Assembly (NCBI RefSeq): GCF_900112475.1
Contig: NZ_FOLW01000008.1
Location: 82,535 to 146,534, forward strand
Length of the DNA: 64,000 nt
Reading direction: 5' to 3'
Source: Pragia fontium DSM 5563 = ATCC 49100
GTDB taxonomy: Bacteria; Pseudomonadota; Gammaproteobacteria; Enterobacterales; Enterobacteriaceae
A model generated the notes under the pieces. It had not been told where the DNA came from, did no database searches, and saw nothing but the letters and a program-made list of their open reading frames with translations. A program made the translations under genes and the position numbers. Positions 39,144 through 51,483 of this stretch are shown piece by piece (position 1 is the first letter of the stretch; each line of letters opens with the position of its first letter).

Positions 39144-40910
39144 TTAACGCAATAATTTTTCTACCTGAGGTAATTCTTTAATCCCTTCTTTTGCTGCACG
39201 ATCGTAGCCATAGATATCACTACGAAACTCAGGATTACCCTCCGCAGACACCCAGGCAGTCATATAGTATAACTGAACCGGTATTTTTTCACGGATAGGG
39301 GCATAAGTAGTATTACCTCGCTTAAGCGTTCCCTGAATTTTATTATCGTCCCATCCGGCCTCATTTAATAACATATTTGCCAGTTCAGACGCTTTATTCA
39401 CCCGCACACATCCCGAACTTAATGCGCGCATGCTCTTATCAAACAAGCGATGGTTAGGGGTATCATGCAAATAGATAGCATCATTATTCGGCATATTGAA
39501 CTTAAATCTGCCCAGTGCATTACCGCGGCCAGGTGCCTGCTGTAGACGATAGTTTCCACCCTCAGACCAATCAATGGTACTTGGGTCAACAACCTCAGCA
39601 TCCCTTCCCCAACCGGAGTAAACGGTATAGCCCTGACGCTTCAAGTATTCTGAATCACGTTTAGCTTTTGGTACCAAATCTTCACGGATCAGTTTCACTG
39701 GCACGTTCCATGGTGGGTTAACCACCACGTTATTTAGCGCACTGCTCATCAACGGTGTTTTACGTCTGGTTGAACCTACAATCACTTTCGATTCAAGGAT
39801 CAACTTACCATCAACATAGTAAGCCAGCGAGTAATCTGGAATATTCACAAAAATACCGTGATCCAGTGTCGCCGGTAATAAGCGTAACCGTTGGATATTT
39901 AGCGCTAATACCGCCGCTCGGATTTGTGGCGCCATATTCAAGGCATCGCGGGTACTGTTGCCAATGACTCCATCCGCATCCAGACCATACATTTGCTGAA
40001 AACGCTTCACCGCATCAACCAATTCAGGAGAATAAACCAGAGATACGGGTTTCTTGACCTTAGTTGTGGTTTCATCAGCCAATGGCGCGTTATCTTCAAC
40101 GGCAGTCTCTTCCCCCGCCATAACACCGCTACGGATAAGAATTTCTTTTAATACCAGAACATCTTTGCTGCTGTTACCCGGACGCAAACTTTGCTTAGAT
40201 GCAGTCAGCTGTGGCCAAGCCTCTGTAGGTTGAGCACTTGCCACCAGCGATTTCAGCGCATGGTGCATTTTATTATACTGAGAGCTCTGTGGTGCTAAAC
40301 CTTTAAGAAAAGCGCTAACATCACCACTGTGAACTGCCTGTTGCCATTGCTGAATAGCGACCGATGATGGCGCAGCCATCTTATAAGAACCGAAGTTATA
40401 CAGCCAACGATTGCCATTGGCATAAGCACCGTGAACAAAGTGCAGATAACCCAGTAAAGCATCAGATAAAATCGCATCACGCGCTAAACCAGTAATTTCT
40501 GGTTCAGATAGCAGCTTAGCCCATTGACCAAACTGAGGAGCAATACCGGACAAGGCGATTTCGGCCAGCTGTTGCTGAAACTGTTGTTGTACTTTTTCAT
40601 CAGCCCACTGCGCCTTCATCTCTGAAGCCGCATAAATCACGCTTAGTTCCGACAGATATTTTAATTGTCCTTCTGCAGGTAAAGCTTTTTGTAACGCTTC
40701 ACGAGCATGAATGACCGTTATTGAACTTTCAGGTTGAGCTTCAGCGACAGTTTCCGATAAGGTCACCGCAGCTTCAATTGGCGCATTAACTTCTGCTTGA
40801 TTAACTACCGCAACTTCATCAGCCCATCCTAAGGCCGGGAATGTCACTAATGTAGCTAACGTACACTTTATCGTTAAGCTTTGGAGAATTTTTCGTTTTA
40901 CCAACAACAT
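39144..40910 (-). CDS. ldtD: L,D-transpeptidase LdtD (YcbB)
   Basis: Forms 3-3 crosslinks in peptidoglycan; in E. coli induced by envelope stress (Cpx) and able to bypass beta-lactams. The protein is 588 aa (E. coli 615). Signal peptide of about 30 residues (cut near GWA), a scaffold domain, a peptidoglycan-binding segment (about 240-330; RFQQMYGLDADGVIGNSTRDALN), and a catalytic YkuD domain with HDTPNHRLF and ALSSGCVRV, nucleophile Cys501. The ATG at 40910 directly abuts AAAGG, so a TTG one or two codons later may be the real start. GTAAA half sites upstream could fit CpxR but are weak. Confidence 0.93.
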   Translation of the reverse strand: MLLVKRKILQSLTIKCTLATLVTFPALGWADEVAVVNQAEVNAPIEAAVTLSETVAEAQPESSITVIHAREALQKALPAEGQLKYLSELSVIYAASEMKAQWADEKVQQQFQQQLAEIALSGIAPQFGQWAKLLSEPEITGLARDAILSDALLGYLHFVHGAYANGNRWLYNFGSYKMAAPSSVAIQQWQQAVHSGDVSAFLKGLAPQSSQYNKMHHALKSLVASAQPTEAWPQLTASKQSLRPGNSSKDVLVLKEILIRSGVMAGEETAVEDNAPLADETTTKVKKPVSLVYSPELVDAVKRFQQMYGLDADGVIGNSTRDALNMAPQIRAAVLALNIQRLRLLPATLDHGIFVNIPDYSLAYYVDGKLILESKVIVGSTRRKTPLMSSALNNVVVNPPWNVPVKLIREDLVPKAKRDSEYLKRQGYTVYSGWGRDAEVVDPSTIDWSEGGNYRLQQAPGRGNALGRFKFNMPNNDAIYLHDTPNHRLFDKSMRALSSGCVRVNKASELANMLLNEAGWDDNKIQGTLKRGNTTYAPIREKIPVQLYYMTAWVSAEGNPEFRSDIYGYDRAAKEGIKELPQVEKLLR

Positions 40911-41044
40911 CCTTTGTCTCCTACTTTGTAAAAACTAACCATTATTCACTATGCCTCATTTGAGTTTTACTATGGCTTGATAAATATGATTTTTACCACA
41001 CTGAAAAGCATCTCTACCAAAACATCCCTATAAATTGGCATTCG

Positions 41045-41073
41045 AAAAATTAGGCCGCCAAATGGCGACCTAA
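41045..41073 (-). terminator. Terminator of the cmoM-mukFEB operon
   Basis: On the minus strand TTAGG-CGCC-atTT-GGCG-CCTAA with one C/A mismatch is followed by TTTTT, about 50 nt after the mukB stop. Confidence 0.75.
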
Positions 41074-41123
41074 TAAACAGATTATCGCAGTGAAATAGGA
41101 ATATACAACTATCTCACACGCTT

Positions 41124-44100
41124 TTATTGTAACAACTCTTCAGAAAGATCTTCATCGTCGCTGTTGGGCTCATCATCTAATGGTTTGGCAGGTTCCTTCT
41201 CTGTACCAAAGCCGCGCAGACCAACCACGTGAACGTGCTCATGATTCTGGAATACCTTACGCACCAACTTGTAGGTTGTACCCTTCTCCGGACTAATATT
41301 TTCCGGCGCGGCAATCACCAACTGCATATCCAAACGTTCGCAAAGTTCAAATAACGTCGCGATGGAGTTAGCATCCAGACGCGCCGCTTCATCCAGGAAC
41401 AGTAAACGACACGGCAGAATATCTTTGCCTCGTAAGCGTTTAGACTCTTCTTCCCAGCTTTGCACCACCATCACCAGAATTGACATCCCGGTACCAATAG
41501 CTTCCCCGGTAGACAGTGCGCCACTTTCTGCGCGTAACCATCCGTCAGAACCGCGGAATACTTCAACCTCAAGCTCCAGATAGTTACGGTAATCCAACAG
41601 CTCTTCACCAATGGTCTGCGGCGTCCGCTGCCCCATATCGATATGCGGATTTAGACGCTGATACAACTTCGCCAGCGCTTCAGAGAAGGTTAAGCGATTG
41701 CTGCTAAACAGATCCTGATGCTGTTCTTGCTGTTCCGATAATACATCCAACAAACCCGCATGAGCTTCGCGTACATTAACGTTTAAACGCACACTCTTAA
41801 CCTGACCAAAGGCAACGGCCTGTAACCCTTGGTTAAGCATACGAATACGGTTCTGTTCGCGCTGAATGGTCTTGCGAATAATGTTCGCCACGCTCTTGGA
41901 ACTGATCGCCAGCTTCTGTTCGCGCGCCGTCAGTTCTTCCGTTAAGCGAGCCAACTCAATTTCCATTTGTTCAATGGCTTCTACCGGATCATCGGTGCGA
42001 ATAATATCCTGACGAATACGCTCACGCAGATGCTGATAAACGGCAATATAGAACTGAATTTTCTTCTCTGGACGCTTAGGATCTTCTGAACCACGTAATA
42101 CATCGCGTAAATGTTCATTATCGGCAACCGCCAAACGCAGAGCACCTAACGCTTTATCCGACATGGAACGCAAATCTTCGGCATCCATATAGGCCAGTTC
42201 GCGGCGGTGTAAACGACGTTCAACGTCATTGTCTTTTACCAAGCGCATCACCAGACACCAGCCAGCTTTGGCTGTCACTACCTGTTCCCGTACCTGATGA
42301 TAATCACGCTCAACCTTGCGCAGTTTCTTCTGTAGGCTATCCATCTCCGCTTCACAGAAGGTTATCTGCTTCTCCAGTTGATTGCAGCGTTGGCGATTCT
42401 GACTTAATCCAGTGTAAAGCTCGTCACGACGTTGCTTAGCTCGCGCTTCTGCATTCGGGTCAGCCTGAACACCAATATCCTGTAATTCCTGCCCTAACTC
42501 TTTCAGCATGTCGCGTTTAGCTTCATAAGAGCTCTTCAGCGATGCCAATACTTGATTAAACTGGGCAGACTGCGCCTGATAAGAACGCAGTTGTTCTCTG
42601 TAACGGCTACGCTCTGCTTCCGCATGCTCCAGGCGCTGACGCAATTTATCATTCAGATCAGAGTTTTCTGTCAGCATGCCAGCAGAATCGCTATAACTGA
42701 AGTGAACTCGACGTTGCACTATTTCGGTTAATGCGAAGGCCTGCTGTTTTGCCTGACGCTGTGTATTCTGTGCCTGCGTATAGCTGGCCTGTAAGTTTTC
42801 ATGCTGAGTCGGATCGCTTTGCAATACTGAAACGATCGGCTCTAATTTCGCCAACGTTACACCATGTTGTTGAACATAGCGTGCCGCTTCTTGAGCCTCT
42901 TCTAAATCTTCACGAATGACTTCAACTCGTTCAATCAGCGTATCATCCGCCATTAAGTGCAGCTGAGGCATAATACGGTTTAGCTGACTGATACCTTCTC
43001 GGACCTGATCAAGCTGCTGTTTATGCTGGCGTTCCTGCCCTTCATGGCCGTTAAGCTCACGCTCAATTTCACCGCGACGAGAAGTCAGCAGGCGAATTTC
43101 CGCTTCCGGATCGCTTTCAAATACCACCGAAAGATGGCTACCAACAAAGCGGCTAAAGCTCTGATGTAAACGTTGGGTCTTTTGAACGTCAAAAGAAACG
43201 GTAGCGTAACGTTCAGCCAGTTCCTCACGTTGAGCATTCAAAATTTCAAGACGATTCTCTCGGGCTGCACGACCAAAAAGAGGTACTTCCGGGAAGCGGG
43301 AATAACGCCATTGACGATCCGATACCTTAACGACAATGGCACCGGCAACTTCTTCCGCCTCAAATACACTGTCATCAAACGACTGCGGATCCCCTTCAAT
43401 AAGATAGAGATCTTCCGGACAATCGTCTAAAGACTCCAGATGTTCACGAATTAAAGAGAGATCGGGAACCACAATACCGTGACGCGCCGGTCCATATAGG
43501 GCCGAGAAATAAGGTGCATCATCCAGCACCACATCGTCATAAATTTCTGACAGTAGAACACCACCGAAACGTTCAGCCAACGCCAATAAGCGCCCATCTT
43601 CTGCACCGCTTGGCTGGCTTAACCGTTCAATTTGTTGTTCAACTTCACGTTTCTGTTGGGCTATTTGATCGCGTTCAACCGTTGTTTCACGCTCACGCTC
43701 CAACAGATACTGCATCTGTTCAGTAATTTGGGCGCTGTCTTCCAGCGACTCACCACACTGCTCACTTAACTGAGACAGTGCATCCTGAGCCGCAATCCAG
43801 GTTGGCGCTCTTTCGGACAAAATTTTAATTTTGCCGTTAGCCTGTTCCAACTCTTGGCGCAGCACCATTCGTTGCTCACTAAAACTTGCTGCCCCTTGGG
43901 ATAGCTCTTCCAGACGACCTTCCAGTTCACTGCGAACGTCATCCAGTTCTTCCAGTTGGTAATCCTGAGCAGATTTTTTACAAAACTCCTGCAGTAACCG
44001 TTCAGCATTTTGCTGTTCACGCAACCGCTGCTCCAGCTCCGAGAGCTGAATACGCAGACCATTGACCCGCTCTGCCTGATGCTGTTGCGATGACCAGTCG

Positions 44101-45608
44101 CGTAATAGCTCACGCGCAGTTTTCCACGCATCAGCACGGCTGACTTCTCCCGCCATTTTGCAAACTAACTGGTAGGCTTCTTCAAACTGACTATGGGCTG
44201 CATCGGCGACGCTAAGTTTCTGCTCCAGTTCTAATAATGCTGCCGTTGCTTCTTGCTCACGGGCAGAGAATGTTTCTAACCATTCATCAGCATTTTCACT
44301 GGTTAATTCTGGCAACTGGCAAACGGCACGAGCACGTTCTAAAGCTTGAAGCGCCTGTTGATATTGAATAGCGCGGGTTTGTTGCACATCTAACGCCTGC
44401 TGATAATCAGCAAGCTGACTTTTTAGCTCATCCACTTCCAGTTCAGACGCTTCCGCTCTGGCCTGGTGTTCTTCAAGATGCTCATTAGATTCTGCAACCA
44501 CTTCATTTTGTTCTTCCAAACGGTAGGTCAGCTCGTCTAAATCGCTTTGATAACGCTCGATTTTTTCCTGCTGGCGCATGGCCGTCTGAACCAAATTGAG
44601 ATGATCGCTGGCGGCCTGATAGTCCATCTCAAGATCGGACTGCGCACCAGACTGCTCGGCTAACTCACGAGACATCTCAACATGGCGATATTGTTCGCTA
44701 ACCAACTGTGTCCGACTGGTAAACAGCTCACGACGTAGCACCAGCGCCCCATCCAAATGAACCCGACGTTCATTGGCATGACGCATATAGTCCGCGGCTA
44801 CATAAGACGTGGCTTCTGTAATCAGGTGCTTAAACAAATCCCGGTCAGATTGCGTAACGCGAATAGCTTCCAGCGTCATGCGGTTTTCCCGCAGCGCAGA
44901 TTCCATATCCTGGAATGCCTTACGCACGCCACTGTTTTCTGGTAATAAATAGTCACGCAAAGAACGGGTTATCGCGCTGGAAATACCACCGTAAAGAGAA
45001 GATTCAATCAGACGATAGAATTTACTACGGTCAGATGAAGAGCGCAGGCGTTTAGGAATCACTCCTAAATCAAACATCAGTGCATGATAATCAGCAATGG
45101 AGTTAAATTGCTTAAACTGTACGCCTTCTATTGCCTCAACCCGATCTTTAAGCTCCGGCAGCGGCAATACTCTGGCCTGACGCTCACCGACGGTTTCGGT
45201 CAAAATTTGTGTCGGTTGAATAGAAGCAGGTAAACCAGAAATCATAAACGGCTTGATATCAACTTTCTTGTCGCGCCCGGCCACCTGTTGTAAACGCACA
45301 CCGCACAGCACACGCTGATGCCGGGAGTTAACCACATCTAACGTGGCATAACAGACGCCGGCTTTCAGCTTACCGTATAAACCTTTATCTCTGGAACCGC
45401 TGGTAGCACCTGCTTCCGTAGTATTACGGAAATGCAACAGCGTCAGGTCGGGAATCAGAGCCGTGACAAAAGCCGCCATGGTGGTGGATTTACCCGCCCC
45501 GTTACCACCAGAAAGTGTCGTCACCAGTTCATCAAGGTCAAACGTTCGGGCAAAAAAACCGTTCCAGTTAACCAGCGTTAACGAGCGAAACTTACCGCGT
45601 TCAATCAT
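41124..45608 (-). CDS. mukB: Chromosome partition protein MukB (SMC-like)
   Basis: SMC-type ATPase of the enteric condensin MukBEF, which extrudes and organises DNA loops and recruits topoisomerase IV. The protein is 1494 aa (E. coli 1486). The N-terminal ATPase head has Walker [10 protein letters not shown] at about 34-42. Long coiled coils with a central hinge (about 650-780) follow, and the C-terminal head has the signature [13 protein letters not shown] and Walker [12 protein letters not shown]. The C-terminus is acidic. The start overlaps mukE by 4 nt; last gene of cmoM-mukF-mukE-mukB. Confidence 0.97.
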   Translation of the reverse strand: MIERGKFRSLTLVNWNGFFARTFDLDELVTTLSGGNGAGKSTTMAAFVTALIPDLTLLHFRNTTEAGATSGSRDKGLYGKLKAGVCYATLDVVNSRHQRVLCGVRLQQVAGRDKKVDIKPFMISGLPASIQPTQILTETVGERQARVLPLPELKDRVEAIEGVQFKQFNSIADYHALMFDLGVIPKRLRSSSDRSKFYRLIESSLYGGISSAITRSLRDYLLPENSGVRKAFQDMESALRENRMTLEAIRVTQSDRDLFKHLITEATSYVAADYMRHANERRVHLDGALVLRRELFTSRTQLVSEQYRHVEMSRELAEQSGAQSDLEMDYQAASDHLNLVQTAMRQQEKIERYQSDLDELTYRLEEQNEVVAESNEHLEEHQARAEASELEVDELKSQLADYQQALDVQQTRAIQYQQALQALERARAVCQLPELTSENADEWLETFSAREQEATAALLELEQKLSVADAAHSQFEEAYQLVCKMAGEVSRADAWKTARELLRDWSSQQHQAERVNGLRIQLSELEQRLREQQNAERLLQEFCKKSAQDYQLEELDDVRSELEGRLEELSQGAASFSEQRMVLRQELEQANGKIKILSERAPTWIAAQDALSQLSEQCGESLEDSAQITEQMQYLLERERETTVERDQIAQQKREVEQQIERLSQPSGAEDGRLLALAERFGGVLLSEIYDDVVLDDAPYFSALYGPARHGIVVPDLSLIREHLESLDDCPEDLYLIEGDPQSFDDSVFEAEEVAGAIVVKVSDRQWRYSRFPEVPLFGRAARENRLEILNAQREELAERYATVSFDVQKTQRLHQSFSRFVGSHLSVVFESDPEAEIRLLTSRRGEIERELNGHEGQERQHKQQLDQVREGISQLNRIMPQLHLMADDTLIERVEVIREDLEEAQEAARYVQQHGVTLAKLEPIVSVLQSDPTQHENLQASYTQAQNTQRQAKQQAFALTEIVQRRVHFSYSDSAGMLTENSDLNDKLRQRLEHAEAERSRYREQLRSYQAQSAQFNQVLASLKSSYEAKRDMLKELGQELQDIGVQADPNAEARAKQRRDELYTGLSQNRQRCNQLEKQITFCEAEMDSLQKKLRKVERDYHQVREQVVTAKAGWCLVMRLVKDNDVERRLHRRELAYMDAEDLRSMSDKALGALRLAVADNEHLRDVLRGSEDPKRPEKKIQFYIAVYQHLRERIRQDIIRTDDPVEAIEQMEIELARLTEELTAREQKLAISSKSVANIIRKTIQREQNRIRMLNQGLQAVAFGQVKSVRLNVNVREAHAGLLDVLSEQQEQHQDLFSSNRLTFSEALAKLYQRLNPHIDMGQRTPQTIGEELLDYRNYLELEVEVFRGSDGWLRAESGALSTGEAIGTGMSILVMVVQSWEEESKRLRGKDILPCRLLFLDEAARLDANSIATLFELCERLDMQLVIAAPENISPEKGTTYKLVRKVFQNHEHVHVVGLRGFGTEKEPAKPLDDEPNSDDEDLSEELLQ

Positions 45609-46321
45609 TCCTGTTCTTCCTCCGCGTTCTCCGCTGTGTTCTCAGTATTTTGGTCATCATCAGACAAGGATAGCTTGTTTTCCAACGGCATTGCCTCACC
45701 ATCACGTATCATACGTAACTGGGCTTCACGCGGATCATCACTACTGCGAACATCGGCACCAAAGCGGAAAACCGACTCATTAATACGAAACTTGCTGCTA
45801 TCAGTCCCTACAAAAGTCACCATGCCCAGACGTCGCAAGCGATTCAGGGAAGTTCGCACTTTCTCCTGCAGTTTTTGGCGATCGACATCAGAACCGGTTG
45901 AGCGCTGATTAACATATTTCAATAGTTTGCTTTCATCAGAGAGCGAAATCAGTTCTTCATACAATTCCTGACCGCTAAAAATTCCCTCTTGAGCCAGCCT
46001 TTCCGGGCTAAGGTAGAGATAGCACAGAATTTTACCAACCATCATATCCAGTTCAGACAGTACCGAACGAGCAATCAAGGTGGTAGACCGAGGACGTAGG
46101 TAGAAAAACCCCTCCGGCGCACGAATCAACTCGACGTTATAACGCTGATAAAACAATTCCAGCTCATCCTGATAGTCCATCAAGAAGGCATGATTGTCTA
46201 ACTCGTCGATACCAATATGACGACCCGCGCGTAATAGGCTATCCAGCGCGGGAAACAGCGGATTTGCAATAGCTTGAGCCAGCTTAGCCGGCATATTTTG
46301 TTCAATATTTGTCGATGACAT
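45605..46321 (-). CDS. mukE: Condensin subunit MukE
   Basis: KITE-type winged-helix subunit that dimerises and binds the MukF middle region, regulating MukB ATPase activity. 238 aa from the ATG at 46321, where [21 protein letters not shown] matches the E. coli start; the frame is open further upstream inside mukF but without family similarity. Conserved [22 protein letters not shown] and [11 protein letters not shown]. Acidic C-terminal tail. Overlaps mukF by 20 nt and mukB by 4 nt, so the three subunits are translationally coupled. Confidence 0.96.
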   Translation of the reverse strand: MSSTNIEQNMPAKLAQAIANPLFPALDSLLRAGRHIGIDELDNHAFLMDYQDELELFYQRYNVELIRAPEGFFYLRPRSTTLIARSVLSELDMMVGKILCYLYLSPERLAQEGIFSGQELYEELISLSDESKLLKYVNQRSTGSDVDRQKLQEKVRTSLNRLRRLGMVTFVGTDSSKFRINESVFRFGADVRSSDDPREAQLRMIRDGEAMPLENKLSLSDDDQNTENTAENAEEEQE

Positions 46322-47624
46322 GGGCCTGCACCTTGGCTCCGAAATCGTTAATTGACTGCCATTCGGCAGGCAATCCGGAGAAATCAGCATCTGCTACCCC
46401 TAATCTAACGGCCTGATCGACTAACAGTCGAGCAACGTCAAAATGGCGGGAGCGTGGGAATTGAGTCAAATAACTGCGCATTACCGCACCGAGATCGAGC
46501 GGACGCGCATCGCGCCGATATACCTCAAGTGCAACTTCAATATGCGCCGCAATCTGTTCTCGCATTTCAGTAAATTCTTCAAATTCTAAATCTGGCGGTA
46601 GTTCACCGGTGACTTCCTCACTGCGTAGAGCCAGCTCCTCATCACGCATGTCATACAAACGTTCCGCATTGGCATAGGTTAAAGCCCACGGCTGATCAAA
46701 ATAGGTTTGCAGAGTTTGACGAAGACGTTGAGAAAACACGCGGTTTTTATCCATATCGATAGCGGTACGGATAAACTTATGAACATGTCGATCGTAGCCA
46801 ATCCACAGATCGATAGCCTGTTGACCCCAGCTAATAATACGATCCAGCTTGGACTGGAGATCCATCACTAGATTATCAACAAAATGTAATTCAAGATTGT
46901 CTACGGTAGCATCCTGAATACGCAGTAAATTGGCCTGCAGTTTATCTCCTGCCGCCTCTAGCGTATCCTGAAGTTCACGTAAGGTGCCGGAGGTTTCCAT
47001 CAACAGTAATTCACAGCTAGAGATGGCGGCACGCCAATCCTTACCTAACAGGGCAGCGATATCATCTTTTACATTTTGCTGCTGCTCATCCATTATGCGC
47101 TGGGTTAAATCGATACTGTCAAAAATCTCCGCAACGGAATATTTTAATGGCGCAAAAACGTTTCGATGCCAATGGAAATCATCACCGCCCTCTTCAGCCG
47201 CTTCAGCCGCGCGCTTCAATTCCTGAGCCACAATAGATAATTGCATTGACAAACGTAGCGTGGAAAACTCACGCTGACGAATATAATAATCAGTAATACC
47301 AATCCCCAAAGGGGTTAAACGATAAATGGCATTACCGTCTGCCAGTTCGCTAGTAAAGCGGTTTAAAAGTCGCTGTTTAACCAGATCGTTAATGGCATTG
47401 TTTGCACGTACGGCTACCGTTTCATTCGTTTGCTCAAACGCTTTACTGACCAGCCTAAAGGCGTCAACCAACTCACCTTCATTCATTTCACCGTCCAGAC
47501 GATCGCTATTCAGCGTCGCGATGGCCAACAGAAATGCCAGACGCTCCGTCGGTAATGACAATGAGAAATCATTTTTACGTGCCCAGGCGACCAGTTCAGG
47601 TACAGTCTGGGAAAACTCACTCAT
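46302..47624 (-). CDS. mukF: Condensin kleisin subunit MukF
   Basis: Kleisin that bridges the MukB heads and carries MukE. The protein is 440 aa, exactly the E. coli length. An N-terminal winged-helix dimerisation domain (about 1-115), a helical four-helix bundle (about 115-290) that touches the MukB neck, an acidic linker (about 290-330) that can enter the MukB head, and a C-terminal winged helix binding the MukB cap. The start overlaps the cmoM stop by 4 nt. Confidence 0.96.
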   Translation of the reverse strand: MSEFSQTVPELVAWARKNDFSLSLPTERLAFLLAIATLNSDRLDGEMNEGELVDAFRLVSKAFEQTNETVAVRANNAINDLVKQRLLNRFTSELADGNAIYRLTPLGIGITDYYIRQREFSTLRLSMQLSIVAQELKRAAEAAEEGGDDFHWHRNVFAPLKYSVAEIFDSIDLTQRIMDEQQQNVKDDIAALLGKDWRAAISSCELLLMETSGTLRELQDTLEAAGDKLQANLLRIQDATVDNLELHFVDNLVMDLQSKLDRIISWGQQAIDLWIGYDRHVHKFIRTAIDMDKNRVFSQRLRQTLQTYFDQPWALTYANAERLYDMRDEELALRSEEVTGELPPDLEFEEFTEMREQIAAHIEVALEVYRRDARPLDLGAVMRSYLTQFPRSRHFDVARLLVDQAVRLGVADADFSGLPAEWQSINDFGAKVQAHVIDKY

Positions 47625-48424
47625 AATTCATCCTTTACGTTTGATTCGTTTGGCTTTTGTGCCATAACATGAATATAACGCCCCAAACTGACAAACGGCT
47701 CTTGCTGGCAATAACGTAGTTCCAATGCCAATAAGGCAGCAAAATCCTGTTGTTGTTGCTGTTTATTCTGTGCGTAGTCATGGAATACCCGAACGCCGCT
47801 TTTACTGATGATTGACAGCTGCATATCCTGTAACCAGTCATAAACCTGTTGAGGGTGTAATGGCCGATCTGGAGACAACGTTCGCTTTTTCTTCTTCTGC
47901 ATTCCGGCATCAATATAGCCAAAATTGCCGAGGGTAATATTTCTAAATAGCAAAGCATCATAATTATAAAACATTAATGACAGCATACCTTCCGGTCGCA
48001 GACATTGAGTTAATGCTTGCAATGCACCTCGCTGATCCTGAATCCATTCCAAAACCGCGTGAAACAATATCAGATCTACCGGCTGTTCTAAATGAACGGA
48101 TATATCCTGAACAGCACAGTGTATAAATTGTATATTATGGCTAACGCCTTTTTCTATGGCGGCCTGTTCTGCTCTTTTCAGCATCTCTATGGAAATGTCA
48201 CAAAAAATGACCTGATGACCGCGGGCAGCCATTTCACAAGCCATCACGCCTTCACCACCACCCGCATCAATAATACGCAATTGACGCTGTGGTATCAAAG
48301 ATAGCCAACGTTCCAGATCTTGCCAAAGCACCGCCTGACGGATCTCCCCTTTGGTTGTGCCATAAATATTACGAGAAAACTTCTCCGCAATATCATCAAA
48401 GTTACGATCTTTTATGGCATCCAA
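47621..48424 (-). CDS. cmoM: tRNA (cmo5U34) carboxymethyl methyltransferase CmoM (SmtA)
   Basis: SAM-dependent methyltransferase that makes the methyl ester mcmo5U at the wobble position of certain tRNAs. The protein is 267 aa (E. coli 261). The SAM motif [17 protein letters not shown] is near residues 46-61, with FCDIS as motif II and [12 protein letters not shown] as the motif IV region. First gene of the operon with mukFEB, as in E. coli, overlapping mukF by 4 nt. The functional reason for the pairing is not known. Confidence 0.94.
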   Translation of the reverse strand: MDAIKDRNFDDIAEKFSRNIYGTTKGEIRQAVLWQDLERWLSLIPQRQLRIIDAGGGEGVMACEMAARGHQVIFCDISIEMLKRAEQAAIEKGVSHNIQFIHCAVQDISVHLEQPVDLILFHAVLEWIQDQRGALQALTQCLRPEGMLSLMFYNYDALLFRNITLGNFGYIDAGMQKKKKRTLSPDRPLHPQQVYDWLQDMQLSIISKSGVRVFHDYAQNKQQQQQDFAALLALELRYCQQEPFVSLGRYIHVMAQKPNESNVKDEL

Positions 48425-48576
48425 ATTTAACCCCGTTGGTACTTATTATACTGGCTAATATTTAACTTATCGGTTTATCAACCTGCTATTTTGACACAGG
48501 CTGATATAGAATAAATCTTATTCATTGTGACATGATGCCTAAATGGCTTATTTTTGTACAACACATCGGAAACTCA

Positions 48577-49322
48577 ATGTTATTCATCCTGAAAAAAATC
48601 ATTGGTAATCTACTGCTTCCTTTACCTTTCCTGCTCTTATTGATGGCGATTGCCTTGGCTCTACTGTGGTTTAGCCGTTGGCAAAAAAGTGCCAAAGTAT
48701 TACTTAGCCTCAGTTGGTTAAGCTTACTGCTACTCAGTATACAACCTGTAGCCGATCGGTTGTTGATGCCGTTGGAAAATCACTATTCGACCTATCAGGA
48801 AAAAACACCGGTTGATTACATTGTGGTACTCGGTGGTGGCTATACTTACAATGCCGACTGGGCTCCCAGCTCCAACCTGTTCTCCAATAGCCTACCCAGA
48901 GTAACTGAAGGCGTACGGCTTTATCGAGAACATCCCGGAGCCAAAATGATTTTTACTGGCGCAGAAGCCATATCCAACCCCGTTTCAAACGCCAAAGTTG
49001 CCGCTATAGTTTAGGTGTACCTGAGCAGGATATTATTGCCTTACCTCAAGCCAAAGACACCATAGAGGAAGCTCAGGCTGTTGCTCAACTCGCAGGCCAA
49101 AAGAAAATATTATTAGTCACTTCCGCCAACCATTTACCCAGAGCAATGAAAATATTTCAGTCTGCCGGATTAGATCCTATCCCCGCGCCTGCAAATCAAC
49201 TTGCCACACAGGGACCGCTTAATCCTTGGGAGAAAATATTCCCTTCCGCCAACTACCTGTCACACAGCGAACGGGCATGGTATGAAACGTTAGGTAGTTT
49301 ATGGTTAAATCTGAAAGACTGA
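48577..49322 (+). pseudogene. elyC: ElyC (YcbC, DUF218) with a frameshift
   Basis: Inner-membrane protein needed in E. coli for proper envelope and peptidoglycan synthesis at low temperature (undecaprenyl-phosphate metabolism). The reading frame opens at the ATG at 48577 (LFILKKIIGNLLLPLP, two membrane helices, VDYIVVLGGGYTYN) but stops at 49012-49014. From 49005 the +2 frame continues the protein as YSLGVPEQDIIALPQAK, through TSANHLPRAMKIF and PAPANQLA, to a stop at 49320-49322. Compared with E. coli the join lacks about 10 nt. Either a true recent pseudogene or a sequencing error; otherwise the protein is well conserved. Confidence 0.85.
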
Positions 49323-49354
49323 CCCGATCTTCTTAATCTACATCAAATCTGTTT

Positions 49355-49388
49355 ACCGGCCATTCCATCCTGATTGGCCGGTGATTTT
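49355..49388 (+). terminator. Rho-independent terminator between elyC and kdsB
   Basis: ACCGGCCA / TGGCCGGT with a 12-nt loop followed by GATTTTT. It serves elyC, and the stem could also work for convergent kdsB. Confidence 0.8.
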
Positions 49389-49402
49389 TCTGTCAGACAA
49401 GC

Positions 49403-50158
49403 TCAACGTGTATGGCCCAGCACTTTCCGCACATGGTCTAAATCTTCCTGAGTATCGACACCAACCGCCGGAATCTCTTTAGCCGCTTCAACGTGAATCT
49501 TCTCGCCGTACCATAGCACGCGTAATTGTTCTAACATTTCTACTTGTTCTAACGGACTGGGTGCCCAATGAATATAGCGACGAATAAAACCGGCACGATA
49601 AGCATAAATGCCGATATGTCGTAGATAAAAGTCACCGATATCCTGCTGTGAAACCATAAAACGATTTCTGTCCCAAGGAATGGTCGCACGTGAGAAATAA
49701 ATAGCGTAACCCTTACTATCAATCACCACTTTAACCGCATTAGGGTTAAACGCTTCCTCAACAGAAGTGATAGGAACGGCCAGCGTCGCCATTCCTGCAT
49801 CAGAATGAGCTAAATTATCGGCAACCTGATGAATAATCGCCGGTGGAATAAGTGGCTCATCACCTTGGACGTTGACAATAATTTCATCATCACTAAATTT
49901 ATAATGCTCAATAACCTCAGCCAAACGCTCCGTTCCGGAACTATGGTCTGGGCTGGTCAGACAAACTTCACCGCCTGCGGCCTCAACCGCCTGCTTAACG
50001 TCAAGATGGTCCGTTGCCACGATCACTCTGGAGGCACCAGATGCTAACGCCTTCTCCATCACGTGAACCACCATCGGCTTACCGGCAATATCCGCCAGTG
50101 GTTTGCCTGGTAAACGGGTTGAAGCAAAGCGGGCGGGAATAATCGCGATAAAACTCAT
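49403..50158 (-). CDS. kdsB: CMP-KDO synthetase
   Basis: Activates KDO with CTP for the inner core of lipopolysaccharide. The protein is 251 aa (E. coli 248). The nucleotide-binding N-terminus [15 protein letters not shown] is at about 6-20, and [12 protein letters not shown] contains the metal-binding Asp. Overlaps ycaR by 4 nt (ATGA), so translation is coupled. In the LPS cluster msbA-lpxK-ycaR-kdsB. Confidence 0.97.
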   Translation of the reverse strand: MSFIAIIPARFASTRLPGKPLADIAGKPMVVHVMEKALASGASRVIVATDHLDVKQAVEAAGGEVCLTSPDHSSGTERLAEVIEHYKFSDDEIIVNVQGDEPLIPPAIIHQVADNLAHSDAGMATLAVPITSVEEAFNPNAVKVVIDSKGYAIYFSRATIPWDRNRFMVSQQDIGDFYLRHIGIYAYRAGFIRRYIHWAPSPLEQVEMLEQLRVLWYGEKIHVEAAKEIPAVGVDTQEDLDHVRKVLGHTR

Positions 50159-50337
50159 GCGGTTTTCTCATCAACAGTTAATTGACGCGCTTCGGTTTCC
50201 AGTAAAACCGGAATACCATCACGGATGGAGAAAGCCAAACCATCGACTTTACAAACCAGCTCTTGATGCTCTTTATTAAAAGCCAGTTTTCCGTTACAAA
50301 CCGGACAGGCAATGATTTCCAGCAGACGATGATCCAT
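50155..50337 (-). CDS. ycaR: Trm112-like small protein YcaR (UPF0434)
   Basis: Protein of 60 aa of the Trm112p-like fold. It has one CPVCNGKL zinc-knuckle half at about residues 11-18, with a second Cys in [20 protein letters not shown]; the role in bacteria is unknown. Starts at the ATG at 50337 and is coupled to kdsB. In E. coli ycaQ lies between lpxK and ycaR; here there are only 156 non-coding bp. Confidence 0.93.
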   Translation of the reverse strand: MDHRLLEIIACPVCNGKLAFNKEHQELVCKVDGLAFSIRDGIPVLLETEARQLTVDEKTA

Positions 50338-50493
50338 GCGCGACCTCTATTTATCGAACAATTAATTCAATTTCTATAACCGCAAAGAATATCATATTTC
50401 CCCCGAAGATTTAACGATAAACGTATACTTAGCTGGCGCGATCGCCACAGGCAAAAAATGAAAGAAAAATGAAATCAGATAAGCCAAAACAGA

Positions 50494-51483
50494 CTAGCTA
50501 TTTTTTTGCGGGATCTTAGCCAGAATCAAGCCAAGCAGATTTAGCCCATCATCAGTAGGCAGCTCCGCATCCACCGGTAAATACCACCAGTTTTGTGCGG
50601 CGAAACTACGGCATTTGACCGCATCTTTTTCCGTCATCAGTAAAACCTGTCCAGCGTTAGCTAAAGGAGAAAGCAGTGATTCACTATAAGGTTGATGATC
50701 GGCAAAAGCATGGGTTTGCTCCGGGACAATATTTAAGCTCGCCAATGTTTGAAAAAAACGGGGAGGATGACCAATACCGGCCATGGCAACAATGTGCTTT
50801 AAATCGGTTACTGCTTTACGTTCACCACTCACCAGATTAATGGCTTCTCCCGGCTTCAGTACCATGGGTATTTCATTACGATGGGCCAGACCACCATTGG
50901 TAATTATCGCATCTACCGACGCTAACCGCCCTGCTCGTTCACGCATCGGCCCAGCCGGTAACCACCAACCATTACCAAAACGACGGACACCATCAATAAC
51001 CACCAGCTCAATATCGCGCTGTAAAGCATAATGCTGGAGTCCATCATCAGTAATGATCACATCCAACGGATATTGGCTCAATAAAGCTTTCACCGCAGAG
51101 GCGCGATCGGGTGCTACCGCAACGGGCGCGCCAGTCCGTTGAAAAATCAGTACCGGTTCATCCCCGGCCATATCCGTTGTTGTGGTCTGTTCCAATACCA
51201 AAGGGTAACGTTCGGCTTTTCCACCATAACCTCGGGAAACGACACCAACCTTGATTCCCTGCTGTTGTAGGTTTTCTACCAGCCAAATCACTACCGGTGT
51301 TTTTCCATTGCCACCGGCAGTCAGATTACCCACCACCACAATCGGTAACGGGGCTCGCCATGATTTCAATAATCCACAGCGGTAACCAAGCCGTCTGATA
51401 CCACTCACCAGTCCATACAACCACGATAGCGGCAACAGCAATAAATACCACTTTGATTCGCCGGACCAGATGCGCTCAATCAT
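50494..51483 (-). CDS. lpxK: Tetraacyldisaccharide 4'-kinase LpxK
   Basis: Phosphorylates the lipid A precursor at the 4' position, at the inner membrane. The protein is 329 aa (E. coli 328). An N-terminal hydrophobic anchor ([15 protein letters not shown]) is followed by the P-loop [14 protein letters not shown] (about 50-63) and DDGLQHYAL for the catalytic region. The start overlaps the msbA stop by 4 nt; the msbA-lpxK operon is conserved, coupling lipid A synthesis with its flippase. Confidence 0.97.
   Translation of the reverse strand: MIERIWSGESKWYLLLLPLSWLYGLVSGIRRLGYRCGLLKSWRAPLPIVVVGNLTAGGNGKTPVVIWLVENLQQQGIKVGVVSRGYGGKAERYPLVLEQTTTTDMAGDEPVLIFQRTGAPVAVAPDRASAVKALLSQYPLDVIITDDGLQHYALQRDIELVVIDGVRRFGNGWWLPAGPMRERAGRLASVDAIITNGGLAHRNEIPMVLKPGEAINLVSGERKAVTDLKHIVAMAGIGHPPRFFQTLASLNIVPEQTHAFADHQPYSESLLSPLANAGQVLLMTEKDAVKCRSFAAQNWWYLPVDAELPTDDGLNLLGLILAKIPQKNS

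Noticed and set aside
40911..41040. CpxR site upstream of ldtD
   Set aside because: GTAAA half sites occur, but no convincing second half at the proper 5-nt spacing; too weak to list as a feature.
43173..43430. Opposite-strand open frames inside mukB and other large genes
   Set aside because: They are shadows of strongly coding frames, without ribosome sites or similarity to known proteins.
46321..46390. Longer MukE from an upstream start at 46390
   Set aside because: The added residues lie inside mukF and have no family similarity; MSSTNIEQ at 46321 is the conserved start.
48532..48577. Upstream start for elyC at 48532
   Set aside because: The family N-terminus begins at the ATG at 48577, with a nearby CGGA site; the extra residues look like non-coding sequence.
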